Origin: an uncultured Prevotellaceae bacterium
GTDB taxonomy: Bacteria; Bacteroidota; Bacteroidia; Bacteroidales; Muribaculaceae
Reading direction: 5' to 3'
Length of the DNA stretch: 64,000 nucleotides
NCBI GenBank assembly: GCA_900322135.1
Contig: ONYP01000004.1
Location: forward strand, 1 to 64,000
Shown here: positions 45,547-53,502 of the stretch, one piece after another
How the letters are laid out: each line of letters starts with the position of its first letter
Numbering within the stretch: position 1 is the first letter of the stretch
Made by a program: the position numbers and the translations under genes
Notes under the pieces: generated by a model
Told to the model about the DNA's origin: nothing
Database searches by the model: none
Seen by the model: the letters and a program-made list of their open reading frames with translations, nothing else

Positions 45547-46533
45547 TTGAAAAGAATCAGGGCCATATTATTTGCAACGCTAATTGCAACTGCGGCAATG
45601 GCTCAGGGCGTGGTCGATGTGCACAGCCACATCATCACCCCTGAGCTGGTGCATGCGCTTGAGAGCGAGGGTCGGTTGATGGACGAGGGCTTTCCCTTGC
45701 CCAAGTGGGATGCCGAGGCACAACTGCAATGGATGGACGAAGCGGGGATTCAGACTTCGGTCTTGACGCTGGCGGCACCGCAGCCGTCGTCGGCCCAGGT
45801 TGTCAGAGCAACCAACGAGGCTGCCGCACGGCTCAAACGCGAGCATCCCGACAGATTCCGCTTCTGCGCCGCCCTGCCGTTGCCCGATGTCGATGCTGCC
45901 ATCCGTGAGGCCGTCTATGCCCTCGACACATTGCAGGCCGACGGCATCAAACTGGCCACCAATGCCTTTGGACAATATCTGGGAACGCCTGAACTCGACA
46001 CGCTGTTCAGCGTGTTGAACGAGCGTGAGGCCGTCGTCATCCTGCATCCCCATCGGCCCGAGCCGGTGAATCGTGAGGTGATGCGGCAAACGCCCCTCGC
46101 CATGCAGGAATACCTGTCGGAGACCACCCGCGCCGTGACCAACATGATCAGCCGCAATGTGCTGGCCCGCTATCCCAATGTCAAGGTCGTAGTGCCCCAT
46201 TGCGGAGCCTATCTGCCGCTGGCCGTGCCGCGCATGAAGTCGCTGACGCCCGTCATGCAGGCCAATGACCTGGTGGGCGACATCGATTGGGAGGCCAATC
46301 TCGCTGCGCTCTATTATGACCTGGCGGGAGCCCATTCACCCGAGACCATCCGCATGATGCTCACCATCACCACGCCCGACCACCTGCTCTATGGCTCGGA
46401 CTATCCCTATGCAGCACCGCAGGTGCTCACCCAGGGCCTCTCGAGGATGAGACAGTACCTGACAGACGAGCCCGACCTGGCGCCGTTCAAGGAGATGATT
46501 TTGTGGAAGAATGCCTCTCAATTATTTAAATGA
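45547..46533 (+). CDS. Exported amidohydrolase (ACMSD-like)
   Basis: A 328-residue protein starting with TTG at 45547, 3 bp after the alcohol dehydrogenase stop. The TTG start is supported because it yields a good signal peptide (MKRIRAILFATLIATAAMAQ). The TIM-barrel metal motifs HxH (DVHSHIITPE), ILHPHRPEP, VVPHCGAYLP and YGSDYPY indicate the amidohydrolase_2/ACMSD family, which hydrolyses or decarboxylates. Substrate unknown; export is unusual for this family. Confidence 0.88.
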   Translation: MKRIRAILFATLIATAAMAQGVVDVHSHIITPELVHALESEGRLMDEGFPLPKWDAEAQLQWMDEAGIQTSVLTLAAPQPSSAQVVRATNEAAARLKREHPDRFRFCAALPLPDVDAAIREAVYALDTLQADGIKLATNAFGQYLGTPELDTLFSVLNEREAVVILHPHRPEPVNREVMRQTPLAMQEYLSETTRAVTNMISRNVLARYPNVKVVVPHCGAYLPLAVPRMKSLTPVMQANDLVGDIDWEANLAALYYDLAGAHSPETIRMMLTITTPDHLLYGSDYPYAAPQVLTQGLSRMRQYLTDEPDLAPFKEMILWKNASQLFK

Positions 46534-46543
46534 CCAAACGCTG

Positions 46544-47326
46544 ATGAAGAGATTATCATTGATATTGTTTATGGCTTTGCTGAGCATATCGGCCAACATT
46601 CAGGCCCAGACAATATTTCCGGCAGAACTCACTGCTCCCGCCGAGTTTAATACGGGTACTGTCCACATTTCGGTACTCAGTCACAGTGAACGGCAGATGA
46701 CCACTAATTTCCTCTTTGAGCAGGGAAGCCGCAATTCTTGGCACTATCATCCAAGTGCCACTCAGGTGCTGATGGTGCTTAACGGTGAGGCCTACTATCA
46801 GGAGGAAGGCCAGTCCAAGCAGTTGCTGCGCAAGGGCGATGTAGTGACCACTGCACCCAATGTCCGCCATTGGAATGGAGCTACGCCCTGGAGCGCAGCC
46901 GAGTGCATGACCGTTACCGAGATTGTCAAGGGTGAAGAGCATGCGGTGCAGTTGCGCAAGGTGACCGATGAGGAATTCTCTAGTCCCATACCTGGCGAGA
47001 CGATGCTCGTGCGGCTGGCCGAAATCGAGGTCTATCCTGAATATCTCACCGAGTATCTGGCTGCTGCAGCCGAGATTCAGCTGGAGAGCCTCAAGACGGA
47101 GCCCGGCGTGCTGTGTCTCTTCCCCACGCAGATGAAGGAGGACTCGACACAAGTCCGAATCCTCGAAATCTACGCCTCGCAGGAGGCCTACCAGTACCAC
47201 ATCCAGACGGCTCATTTCCTGAAATACAAGCAGGGCACACTCCACATGGTGAAGTCGCTCAAACTGCAAGACCTCTCCCCGCTCAACAGGGAAACAATGG
47301 ACATGATATTCAAAAGAAAGAACTGA
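46544..47326 (+). CDS. Exported cupin fused to an ABM-like domain
   Basis: A 260-residue protein from ATG 46544 (signal peptide MKRLSLILFMALLSISANIQAQ). A cupin domain (about 40-140) has NSWHYHPSATQVLMVLNG and PNVRHWNGA. A C-terminal antibiotic-biosynthesis-monooxygenase-like ferredoxin fold (about 160-250) has LAEIEVYPEYL, KTEPGVLCLFP and YASQEAYQYHIQTAHF. Such ABM domains act on quinones or small aromatics. Only 10 bp after the amidohydrolase and 1 bp before the next gene. Confidence 0.88.
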   Translation: MKRLSLILFMALLSISANIQAQTIFPAELTAPAEFNTGTVHISVLSHSERQMTTNFLFEQGSRNSWHYHPSATQVLMVLNGEAYYQEEGQSKQLLRKGDVVTTAPNVRHWNGATPWSAAECMTVTEIVKGEEHAVQLRKVTDEEFSSPIPGETMLVRLAEIEVYPEYLTEYLAAAAEIQLESLKTEPGVLCLFPTQMKEDSTQVRILEIYASQEAYQYHIQTAHFLKYKQGTLHMVKSLKLQDLSPLNRETMDMIFKRKN

Positions 47327-47327
47327 T

Positions 47328-48362
47328 ATGGAATATGTGAAACTCGGAAAATCAGATCTCACGGTGTCGTGCATCTGCCTGGGCTGTATGGGCTTTGGTG
47401 ACGCGAGCATCGGGCAGCACTCGTGGACAATCGACGAGGCGCACAGCCGCGACATCATCCACCGCGCGATTGACCTGGGCGTGAACTTCTTTGACACGGC
47501 CATCGCCTATCAGTTGGGCACATCAGAGCAGTATGTCGGCAGGGCATTGAGGGATATGGCCCGCCGTGAGGATGTTGTGGTGGCCACGAAGTTCCTGCCA
47601 CGCACCGAGGAGGAGATACACAGTGGCATCGACGGCCGCCAGCATGTGCTGAACAACATCAACAGCAGCCTCGAGCACCTGGGCATGGACTATGTGGACC
47701 TCTACATCTATCACATCTGGGACTATAAGACACCTGCCGAGGAAATCATGGAGGGCATGAACGAGGCCGTCAGTACCGGCAAGGCCCGGTATATCGGCAT
47801 CGCCAATGCCTATGCCTATCAGGTGGCAAAGATGAACGCGATGGCCGAGAAAAACGGCTGGGCGCAGTTCATCTCGGTGCAGAACCATTACAACCTCATC
47901 ATGCGCGAGGAGGAACGCGAGATGTTCCCCTACTGCCGTGAGGAGAATATCGCGATGACACCCTATAGCGCGCTGGCGTCAGGGAAACTGGCCAAACGCC
48001 CAGGGGAGACCTCAAAGCGACAGCAGGAGGACTCGTTCATGCACTTCAAGTATGACGCCACGGCCGAGCAGGACAACCGCATCGTGGAGCGTGTCGTGGA
48101 ACTTGCCGACCGCTATGGTGTGGACATGACACAGATTTCCCTTGCCTGGCTGCTGACCAAGGTGGAGTCGCCCATCGTGGGAGCCACCAAGATGAATCAC
48201 ATCGAGGGGGCCGCAAGGGCTCTTGATGTCAGGCTCACCGCCGACGACATCCGTTATCTGGAGGAACCCTATCTGCCGCACAACCTGTCGGGTGTGATGG
48301 CGGTCAACAAGCCCGTGATGAGCGAGGAACCGGTGTGGGTACAGGCTGCGAAAAACAAATAA
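47328..48362 (+). CDS. Aldo/keto reductase (AKR, YakC/Tas-like)
   Basis: A 344-residue cytoplasmic AKR. Catalytic tetrad: Asp and Tyr in FFDTAIAYQLG, Lys in VVATKF, His in YIYHIWD. The N-terminal YVKLGKSDLTVSCICLGCM and C-terminal HNLSGVMAVNKPVM segments are shared with the deleted relative at 57318. Reduces carbonyls with NADPH; substrate unknown. Confidence 0.92.
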   Translation: MEYVKLGKSDLTVSCICLGCMGFGDASIGQHSWTIDEAHSRDIIHRAIDLGVNFFDTAIAYQLGTSEQYVGRALRDMARREDVVVATKFLPRTEEEIHSGIDGRQHVLNNINSSLEHLGMDYVDLYIYHIWDYKTPAEEIMEGMNEAVSTGKARYIGIANAYAYQVAKMNAMAEKNGWAQFISVQNHYNLIMREEEREMFPYCREENIAMTPYSALASGKLAKRPGETSKRQQEDSFMHFKYDATAEQDNRIVERVVELADRYGVDMTQISLAWLLTKVESPIVGATKMNHIEGAARALDVRLTADDIRYLEEPYLPHNLSGVMAVNKPVMSEEPVWVQAAKNK

Positions 48363-48372
48363 AGAGAATCAA

Positions 48373-48957
48373 ATGAAAAAGACCGTATTATTATTAATTG
48401 CTGTATTGATGACTATGATGACAGTACAAGGACAAAGCGCAAATGAGCGCCAGAAAGCATTGGTGGTTTTCTTCTCGCATGCGGGAGACAACTACGCAGT
48501 AGGAAACATTGAAGTGGGCAACACCAAGATTGTGGCCGACTATATCAGCGAGATAACTGGTGCCGACCAGTTTGAAATCGTGACCCACAAGTATGACGGT
48601 ATGGCCTATACCCCGCTCATCAACCTCGCCCAGCAAGAGGCGAATGACGGAGAACTGCCGCCCTATGAGGGCGAGGTCCCCGATTTGTCGCAATATGACA
48701 CCGTCTTCATTGGCGGTCCTATCTGGTGGGGAACCTATCCGCAGGTGATGTTCACCTTCTTTAAGGAGAACGACCTCAACGGCAAGACGCTCATCCCCTT
48801 TGCCACCCATGAGGGCAGCGGGCTGGCGTCAACAGTCAAGGATGTGAAAGCCGCTTACCCCGATGCCGAGGTAACCAAGGGCTTCGCCATCTACGGCCAC
48901 GAGGTGCGCACCGGTAAAGCCAAGGTCGAGAAGTGGCTCAAGGGCCTAGGGTATTAA
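48373..48957 (+). CDS. Exported flavodoxin
   Basis: A 194-residue protein with signal peptide (MKKTVLLLIAVLMTMMTVQGQ) and a flavodoxin domain: phosphate loop VVFFSHAGDNYAVG, GGPIWWGTYPQVMFTF, and final THEGSGLAST. Second exported flavodoxin of the cluster (see 36170). Ten bases after the AKR stop. Probably an extracytoplasmic FMN electron carrier or reductase. Confidence 0.88.
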   Translation: MKKTVLLLIAVLMTMMTVQGQSANERQKALVVFFSHAGDNYAVGNIEVGNTKIVADYISEITGADQFEIVTHKYDGMAYTPLINLAQQEANDGELPPYEGEVPDLSQYDTVFIGGPIWWGTYPQVMFTFFKENDLNGKTLIPFATHEGSGLASTVKDVKAAYPDAEVTKGFAIYGHEVRTGKAKVEKWLKGLGY

Positions 48958-48997
48958 TAACTGACTACAAACTACAAAAGACTAGCGATTACCAAAG

Positions 48998-49843
48998 ATG
49001 GATTACATTAAACTGAACAACGGTGTTGAGATGCCGACCTTGGGCTACGGCGTATTTCTGGTAAGCCCTGACGAGTGTGAACGCTGCGTGACCGATGCGC
49101 TGAGTGTGGGCTATCGGCTGATTGACACGGCTCAGGCCTATCAGAACGAGGAAGGCGTGGGCAACGCATGGCGCAAGAGCGGCATCAAGCGCGAGGATCT
49201 GTTCCTCGTGACCAAAGTGTGGATTGCGAATGCCGGCGAGGAAAAGGCTGCAAAGAGCATCGATGAGAGCCTGCGCAAGTTGCAGACCGAGTATATCGAC
49301 CTGCTGCTCATCCACCAGGCCTACGGTGATGTGTTCGGCACATGGCGGGCGATGGAGCGGGCCTATCGCGACGGCAAGGTGCGCGCCATCGGCGTGAGCA
49401 ATTTCCAGGCGGGTCGCTTCTTCGATTTCGCCCACTATGTGGACATGAAGCCGATGGTGAACCAGTTACAGTGCAACACCCTTATCCAGCAGACGGGCAT
49501 CGAACCGATTCTCGATGAGTTCGGTACAAAAATGATGGCGTGGGGTCCGCTGGGTGGCCAAGGCGTTGACGGCATTGTCAAGAGCGAGGAACTGGCTGCC
49601 ATCGGCGCAAAGTACGGCAAGAGCGCTGCCCAGGTAGCCCTGCGCTGGCTCACGCAACGGGGCATTGTCGCTATCCCCAAGTCGAGCCACAAGGAGCGCA
49701 TGGCACAGAATCTCGACATCTTTGACTTCAAGCTCACTGGCGACGAGATGGCCCTGATTGCCAAACTCAACCAGCACGACACCGGCACTATCAACTTTGG
49801 TGACCCGCAGTTCGTGAAGTACCTGATAGAAAATTACGGATAA
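48998..49843 (+). CDS. DkgA-like aldo/keto reductase
   Basis: A 281-residue AKR of the 2,5-diketo-D-gluconate reductase type. Tetrad in IDTAQAYQNEEGVG, VTKVWIANAG and LLIHQAYGDVFG, with C-terminal GIVAIPKSSHKERMAQN. It reduces aldehydes and methylglyoxal-like compounds. In E. coli DkgA is the partner of YqhD in the same AraC-controlled unit, as here. Confidence 0.92.
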   Translation: MDYIKLNNGVEMPTLGYGVFLVSPDECERCVTDALSVGYRLIDTAQAYQNEEGVGNAWRKSGIKREDLFLVTKVWIANAGEEKAAKSIDESLRKLQTEYIDLLLIHQAYGDVFGTWRAMERAYRDGKVRAIGVSNFQAGRFFDFAHYVDMKPMVNQLQCNTLIQQTGIEPILDEFGTKMMAWGPLGGQGVDGIVKSEELAAIGAKYGKSAAQVALRWLTQRGIVAIPKSSHKERMAQNLDIFDFKLTGDEMALIAKLNQHDTGTINFGDPQFVKYLIENYG

Positions 49844-49860
49844 CTCAAGACCAAACCATT

Positions 49861-50811
49861 ATGAAAACAATAAGATTATTCTTGTCGGCAGTGCTGATGC
49901 TTGCATCGGCTGCAGTTTTTGCTCAATCCCAGGTGTATTTCACCAAGGAGATTACCCCCGAGTCGTTGGTGAAAATCTACAAGGCCCTGGGCGTGGAAGC
50001 TACGGGCCGCGTGGCAGTGAAAATCTCGACGGGCGAGGGTGGCAACACCCACTATCTGAAACCGACATTGATCCGTCAACTCGTGGAAGAGGTCAACGGC
50101 ACCATCGTGGAGTGCTGCACCGCCTATCCCGGCACCCGCATGGACCCGAAAAAGCACTGGGAGACCATCCATGAGCATGGCTTTGACAGCATCTTTGCCG
50201 TCGACCTGATGGATGAGTACGGTGATTTGCGCATCCCTGTTCAGGATCACAAGCACCTGCGTTACAACATCGTTGGCAATCATTTGCCCTACTACGACTT
50301 CATGATCAACCTCGCCCACTTTAAGGGCCACGCTATGGGCGGCTTTGGCGGCGTGTTGAAGAATGCCAGCATCGGTGTCGCTTCGACTGCAGGCAAGGCC
50401 AACATCCATTCGGCCGGCTTCACCGAGGACGCAGGGGAAATGTGGAATCACATTGACGACCAGGACGGATTTCTCGAGTCGATGGCAGCGGCAGCCCAGG
50501 CGGTGCACAACTATTTCGGCGGGCGTGTCATTTACATCAATGTGATGAACAACATGTCGGTCGATTGTGACTGCGACGGCAATCCCGCAAAGCCCGAGTT
50601 GCTCGATATGGGCATCATGGCATCGCTTGACCCTGTTGCTGTTGACCAGGCATGCCTTGACATGGTGTTCAGCCACAAGGGCAAGCCGGGTGACGATAAC
50701 AAGCCTCTCATCGAGCGCATCAACCGCCAGCACGGCACCTACATCACTGATTATGCCGAACAGATAGGTCTGGGTTCAAAGACATATACCCTGATCAATC
50801 TTGATGAGTAA
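49861..50811 (+). CDS. Exported DUF362 protein
   Basis: A 316-residue protein with signal peptide (MKTIRLFLSAVLMLASAAVFAQ). DUF362 features include VAVKISTGEGGNTHYL, the HxxH-rich NLAHFKGHAMGGFGGVLKN segment and AVDQACLDMV near the C-terminus. No 4Fe-4S ferredoxin cysteines are visible, unlike longer members. Function unknown. Last gene of the operon, followed by a terminator. Confidence 0.87.
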   Translation: MKTIRLFLSAVLMLASAAVFAQSQVYFTKEITPESLVKIYKALGVEATGRVAVKISTGEGGNTHYLKPTLIRQLVEEVNGTIVECCTAYPGTRMDPKKHWETIHEHGFDSIFAVDLMDEYGDLRIPVQDHKHLRYNIVGNHLPYYDFMINLAHFKGHAMGGFGGVLKNASIGVASTAGKANIHSAGFTEDAGEMWNHIDDQDGFLESMAAAAQAVHNYFGGRVIYINVMNNMSVDCDCDGNPAKPELLDMGIMASLDPVAVDQACLDMVFSHKGKPGDDNKPLIERINRQHGTYITDYAEQIGLGSKTYTLINLDE

Positions 50812-50859
50812 CGACGAAATTAAATTTCTGTTATTCAGAATTTGCATAAACAACCGTAT

Positions 50860-50889
50860 AGAGACGCAAAATTTTTGCGTCTCTTTTTG
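50860..50889 (+). terminator. Terminator of the operon (GAGACGCAA type)
   Basis: An 11-bp stem (AGAGACGCAAA with TTTGCGTCTCT, loop ATT) followed by TTTT. Same core as the terminator at 33635. Confidence 0.9.
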
Positions 50890-50935
50890 TTGGGATATTT
50901 TGCGTTTCAACTTTTTGAGTAACGGCAAGGCTGAT

Positions 50936-50943
50936 TCAAGAAA
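50936..50943 (+). repeat. Target-site duplication, left copy
   Basis: TCAAGAAA directly before the left inverted repeat. An identical octamer follows the right inverted repeat at 53448-53455. Confidence 0.9.
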
Positions 50944-50967
50944 GGCAATGATATAGCTGTTGGCCCA
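50944..50967 (+). repeat. Left terminal inverted repeat of the transposon
   Basis: 24 bp, GGCAATGATATAGCTG then TTGGCCCA; exact reverse complement of 53424-53447. Confidence 0.93.
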
Positions 50968-50969
50968 CT

Positions 50970-51003
50970 AAAACCCGCGAATCTTTATCGGTTTGCGGGT
51001 TTT
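50970..51003 (+). terminator. Terminator inside the transposon's left end
   Basis: AAAACCCGC (50970-50978) pairs with GCGGGTTTT (50995-51003). It lies between the left end and the transposase, so it can block read-through from outside promoters. Confidence 0.75.
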
Positions 51004-51089
51004 CTAGCATTCTTTAGCTAAAAATATTCCGGAATCACTGGAAAAGTCGCGAACTTTGCATTACTTTAATACAAAAACGGTATATTGGT

Positions 51090-52064
51090 ATGATTAACTT
51101 CGCAAAGTTCAATAACATCATTTCTCTCACTTCTTACTTCAGCACTAAGGAGAAATGCCAACAGGCCATCATCGAATCACGTTGGGCTGACGGTGACGTG
51201 GTTTGCCCCTATTGCGGTGCTCATCACTGCACCAAGCGCACTGATGGCCGTTTCCGTTGCAACCACTGCCTCAAGAACTTCTCCTGTCTCGTGGGAACTA
51301 TTTTCGAGAATACCAAGTTGCCGCTAATCAAGTGGTTCGTGGCCATGTACCTTATCAGCAGCCATAAGAAGGGTGTTTCCTCTCATCAGTTGAGCCGTGA
51401 CCTTGATATCACCCAAGCAAGCGCATGGTATATGTTGCAGAAAATCCGCTTGCTTTATCCTCAGAGTGATGTGGAAGCCTTTGAGGGTACTGTGGAGTGC
51501 GATGAGGTCTATATCGGTGGCAAGGAGAAGTGGAAGCACAAATCCATGAGAACACCCCATACCCAAGGCCGTTCAACCAAGACCAAGACCCCCGTATTCG
51601 GTATGATGGAGCGTACCTATATCGAGGATGAAAAGGGTGACATCGTTCCCATGAGTTATGTTCACGCATTTGTGGTTGAGAAGACAGATAAGGCCACATT
51701 GCAGCCCATTATCAAGCAGTTCGTTGCTGAGGGTTCAACGGTTATTACCGATGAGTTGAACGCCTATAATGGTCTGACCAAGTTGGGTTATGGTCATGCC
51801 ATCGTTAATCACGGTGCTGAACAGTACGCGAATGGGGACATATTCACCAATACCATTGAGGGTTTTTGGTCGCATTTCCGTAGGATGATTACGGGTTGCT
51901 ACCATGATGTCAGCGACGAGCATCTGCAAGGCTACATCGATGAGGCAGTGTATCGTTGGAATACACGAAAAATGGACGAATCAGAGCGATTCGCCCACAT
52001 GTTTGCCAAGTCGATTGGCTTGATTGTCCGTTGGAGTGAGGTTAAACTGTGTCAGGCGGCTTAA
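51090..52064 (+). CDS. IS1595-family transposase (ISXO2-like DDE)
   Basis: A 324-residue transposase. An N-terminal zinc ribbon (CPYCGAHHC...CNHCLKNF, residues about 37-70) precedes an ISXO2-like catalytic domain. The first acidic residue is in VECDEVYIGG, the second Asp in VITDELNAYNG and the third region is NTIEGFWSHFRRMI (NTIEGFWS motif). Full length and intact. Confidence 0.93.
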   Translation: MINFAKFNNIISLTSYFSTKEKCQQAIIESRWADGDVVCPYCGAHHCTKRTDGRFRCNHCLKNFSCLVGTIFENTKLPLIKWFVAMYLISSHKKGVSSHQLSRDLDITQASAWYMLQKIRLLYPQSDVEAFEGTVECDEVYIGGKEKWKHKSMRTPHTQGRSTKTKTPVFGMMERTYIEDEKGDIVPMSYVHAFVVEKTDKATLQPIIKQFVAEGSTVITDELNAYNGLTKLGYGHAIVNHGAEQYANGDIFTNTIEGFWSHFRRMITGCYHDVSDEHLQGYIDEAVYRWNTRKMDESERFAHMFAKSIGLIVRWSEVKLCQAA

Positions 52065-52076
52065 GCATTCTTCATT

Positions 52077-52886
52077 TTAAGCGTGGAGATTCCATTGCTC
52101 TCTAGCTTTTATCATTTCATCAGATATTTGGTGTAATCTCTGTTTAGCAATTTCAGCGATATCATCTAACCCCATTTTTTCAGCGTTTTTTAGAATACTT
52201 TCATATCTCATCCCATAAGCGTTCAAAGTATGCATAAATCTGTTTGGGTTATCTCTATATCTTTCCATCTCTTGTTCCAAGTTGGGTGTTATGTTACTTT
52301 CTTTCAATATCGTCTGTACTGATTCCTTAATCACTCTATGTAAATCTGATTCGCTTAGTCTAATTGTTTTCTTCATATTATATCTTGTTTTATGATGTTT
52401 ATTTTCCGTGATTACTTCTATAGGTTCATTTGGTGTCAGTTTCATGACCTTAGCGTGTTTTGGCGTACCCGCTAATGGGTCTTCAAAACCGTCATTCTCC
52501 CATGTATTTTGAATTTGTAGATTTATTAGTGCTACGTCATTTTCTTCGAGTAGTTGACAGTCATACACAAACTGAATTACTTCAAAAGGCTTTCTTGTAC
52601 CTATCACCTTATTTTTGTTCTTTTTATCTGTTATGTTCATGTCAACAGTAACATTGGAATTATGATTCCCATCCATAGAAAACACAATACTACAGTTAAT
52701 TGCTGACGATGGGTCATAAGCCTTATCATACCACGTCCAAAGATGAGTTCCATGACTTGATACCCTCATCTGTTTTGGTTTACTGTTTTGCGTGGTATAT
52801 GTTCTATAAAACGAATCGTCCCTTTTGTTCGGTATAAATCCGTTATTATCCTTAATCGCTTTAATTGCAAACTCGAAATCTACCAT
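52077..52886 (-). CDS. Transposon passenger protein of unknown function
   Basis: A 269-residue protein encoded by AT-rich DNA, convergent with the transposase (12 bp between stops). The first 165 residues are unrecognised. Residues about 170-269 begin with KKTIRLSESDLHRVIKESV, a short motif I associate with small phage proteins, and continue as a helical region with charged residues. No signal peptide or membrane segment. Function unknown. Confidence 0.7.
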   Translation of the reverse strand: MVDFEFAIKAIKDNNGFIPNKRDDSFYRTYTTQNSKPKQMRVSSHGTHLWTWYDKAYDPSSAINCSIVFSMDGNHNSNVTVDMNITDKKNKNKVIGTRKPFEVIQFVYDCQLLEENDVALINLQIQNTWENDGFEDPLAGTPKHAKVMKLTPNEPIEVITENKHHKTRYNMKKTIRLSESDLHRVIKESVQTILKESNITPNLEQEMERYRDNPNRFMHTLNAYGMRYESILKNAEKMGLDDIAEIAKQRLHQISDEMIKAREQWNLHA

Positions 52887-52914
52887 ATACTGTTATTTGT
52901 CTCTAAATAAATAG

Positions 52915-52942
52915 TTTGATATACTGAAATTTATTATCTTTG
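52915..52942 (+). promoter_or_regulatory. Near-leaderless promoter of the 52947 gene
   Basis: TTTG (52915-52918), 16-bp spacer (rather short), TATCTTTG (52935-52942), then CAGC and the ATG at 52947. Same spacing to ATG as the AraC gene at 41617. Confidence 0.6.
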
Positions 52943-52946
52943 CAGC

Positions 52947-53381
52947 ATGAAATTTAAGAGCGATAGTTTTATTGATTTTATTGACGATAGCATTGTCAAT
53001 TCAATTGGATATAATGATGCCGACCATAACCTGTCTTTCTCATTACGTGACGAAAATGACAGGGTAGTATCATATATCACTTTGAAAAGTGAGAATTACA
53101 ACCACATTAAAGGACAAAGGGGTTGCAGAATAACTAATTTGTATGTTGAAAGACTAATATCACGCGAGAAGTTTTCCGTTATTAACACATCCCTTTTAGA
53201 CAGACTTTACCAAGAGGCGCACATGAGAATTGTGGTTTGGGGCAATGACGGTCTGCCAGCGTTTGACTATATATGGTTCAAAATAGGTGATTTTGACGAA
53301 TCGGTTGATTTTATGGACTACCTTCAATCTGATTGTTGTATGTACGATAATGTCGTGGTTATTCCAATCAATCGGAAATAG
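52947..53381 (+). CDS. Transposon passenger protein of unknown function
   Basis: A 144-residue acidic protein in AT-rich DNA, ending 66 bp before the right end of the transposon. Divergent from the 52077 gene. Alternating beta-type segments (LSFSLRDEND, VSYITLKSE, MRIVVWGNDGLPAFDYIWF) with no recognised motif. It has its own promoter. Function unknown. Confidence 0.65.
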   Translation: MKFKSDSFIDFIDDSIVNSIGYNDADHNLSFSLRDENDRVVSYITLKSENYNHIKGQRGCRITNLYVERLISREKFSVINTSLLDRLYQEAHMRIVVWGNDGLPAFDYIWFKIGDFDESVDFMDYLQSDCCMYDNVVVIPINRK

Positions 53382-53423
53382 TAAGAGAGATGCAGCCCAT
53401 TCGGACTGCATTCATTAGATATT

Positions 53424-53447
53424 TGGGCCAACAGCTATATCATTGCC
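53424..53447 (-). repeat. Right terminal inverted repeat of the transposon
   Basis: Exact 24-bp inverted copy of the left end. It lies 15 bp upstream of the -7 element of the next gene. Confidence 0.93.
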
Positions 53448-53455
53448 TCAAGAAA
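53448..53455 (+). repeat. Target-site duplication, right copy
   Basis: TCAAGAAA, identical to 50936-50943. Confidence 0.9.
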
Positions 53456-53461
53456 AATGTT

Positions 53462-53469
53462 TATATTTG
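53462..53469 (+). promoter_or_regulatory. -7 element (TATATTTG) of the Tat flavoprotein gene
   Basis: TAnnTTTG match. The only nearby TTG (53443-53445, 16 bp upstream) lies inside the transposon end, so the insertion replaced the original upstream promoter region. Confidence 0.6.
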
Positions 53470-53502
53470 TAGCCCTGATAACTACCATACTGTATTGACA
53501 AC

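Larger units (their letters stand above)
50944..53447 (+). mobile_element. IS1595-family transposon with two passenger genes (2,504 bp)
   Basis: Bounded by perfect 24-bp inverted repeats (50944-50967 and 53424-53447, beginning GGCAATGATATAGCTG) and by an 8-bp direct duplication TCAAGAAA, which is the size usual for IS1595. It contains a terminator just inside the left end, the transposase (51090), and two passenger genes visibly more AT-rich than the chromosome (52077 minus, 52947 plus). The intact transposase and exact duplication suggest recent insertion. Confidence 0.92.
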
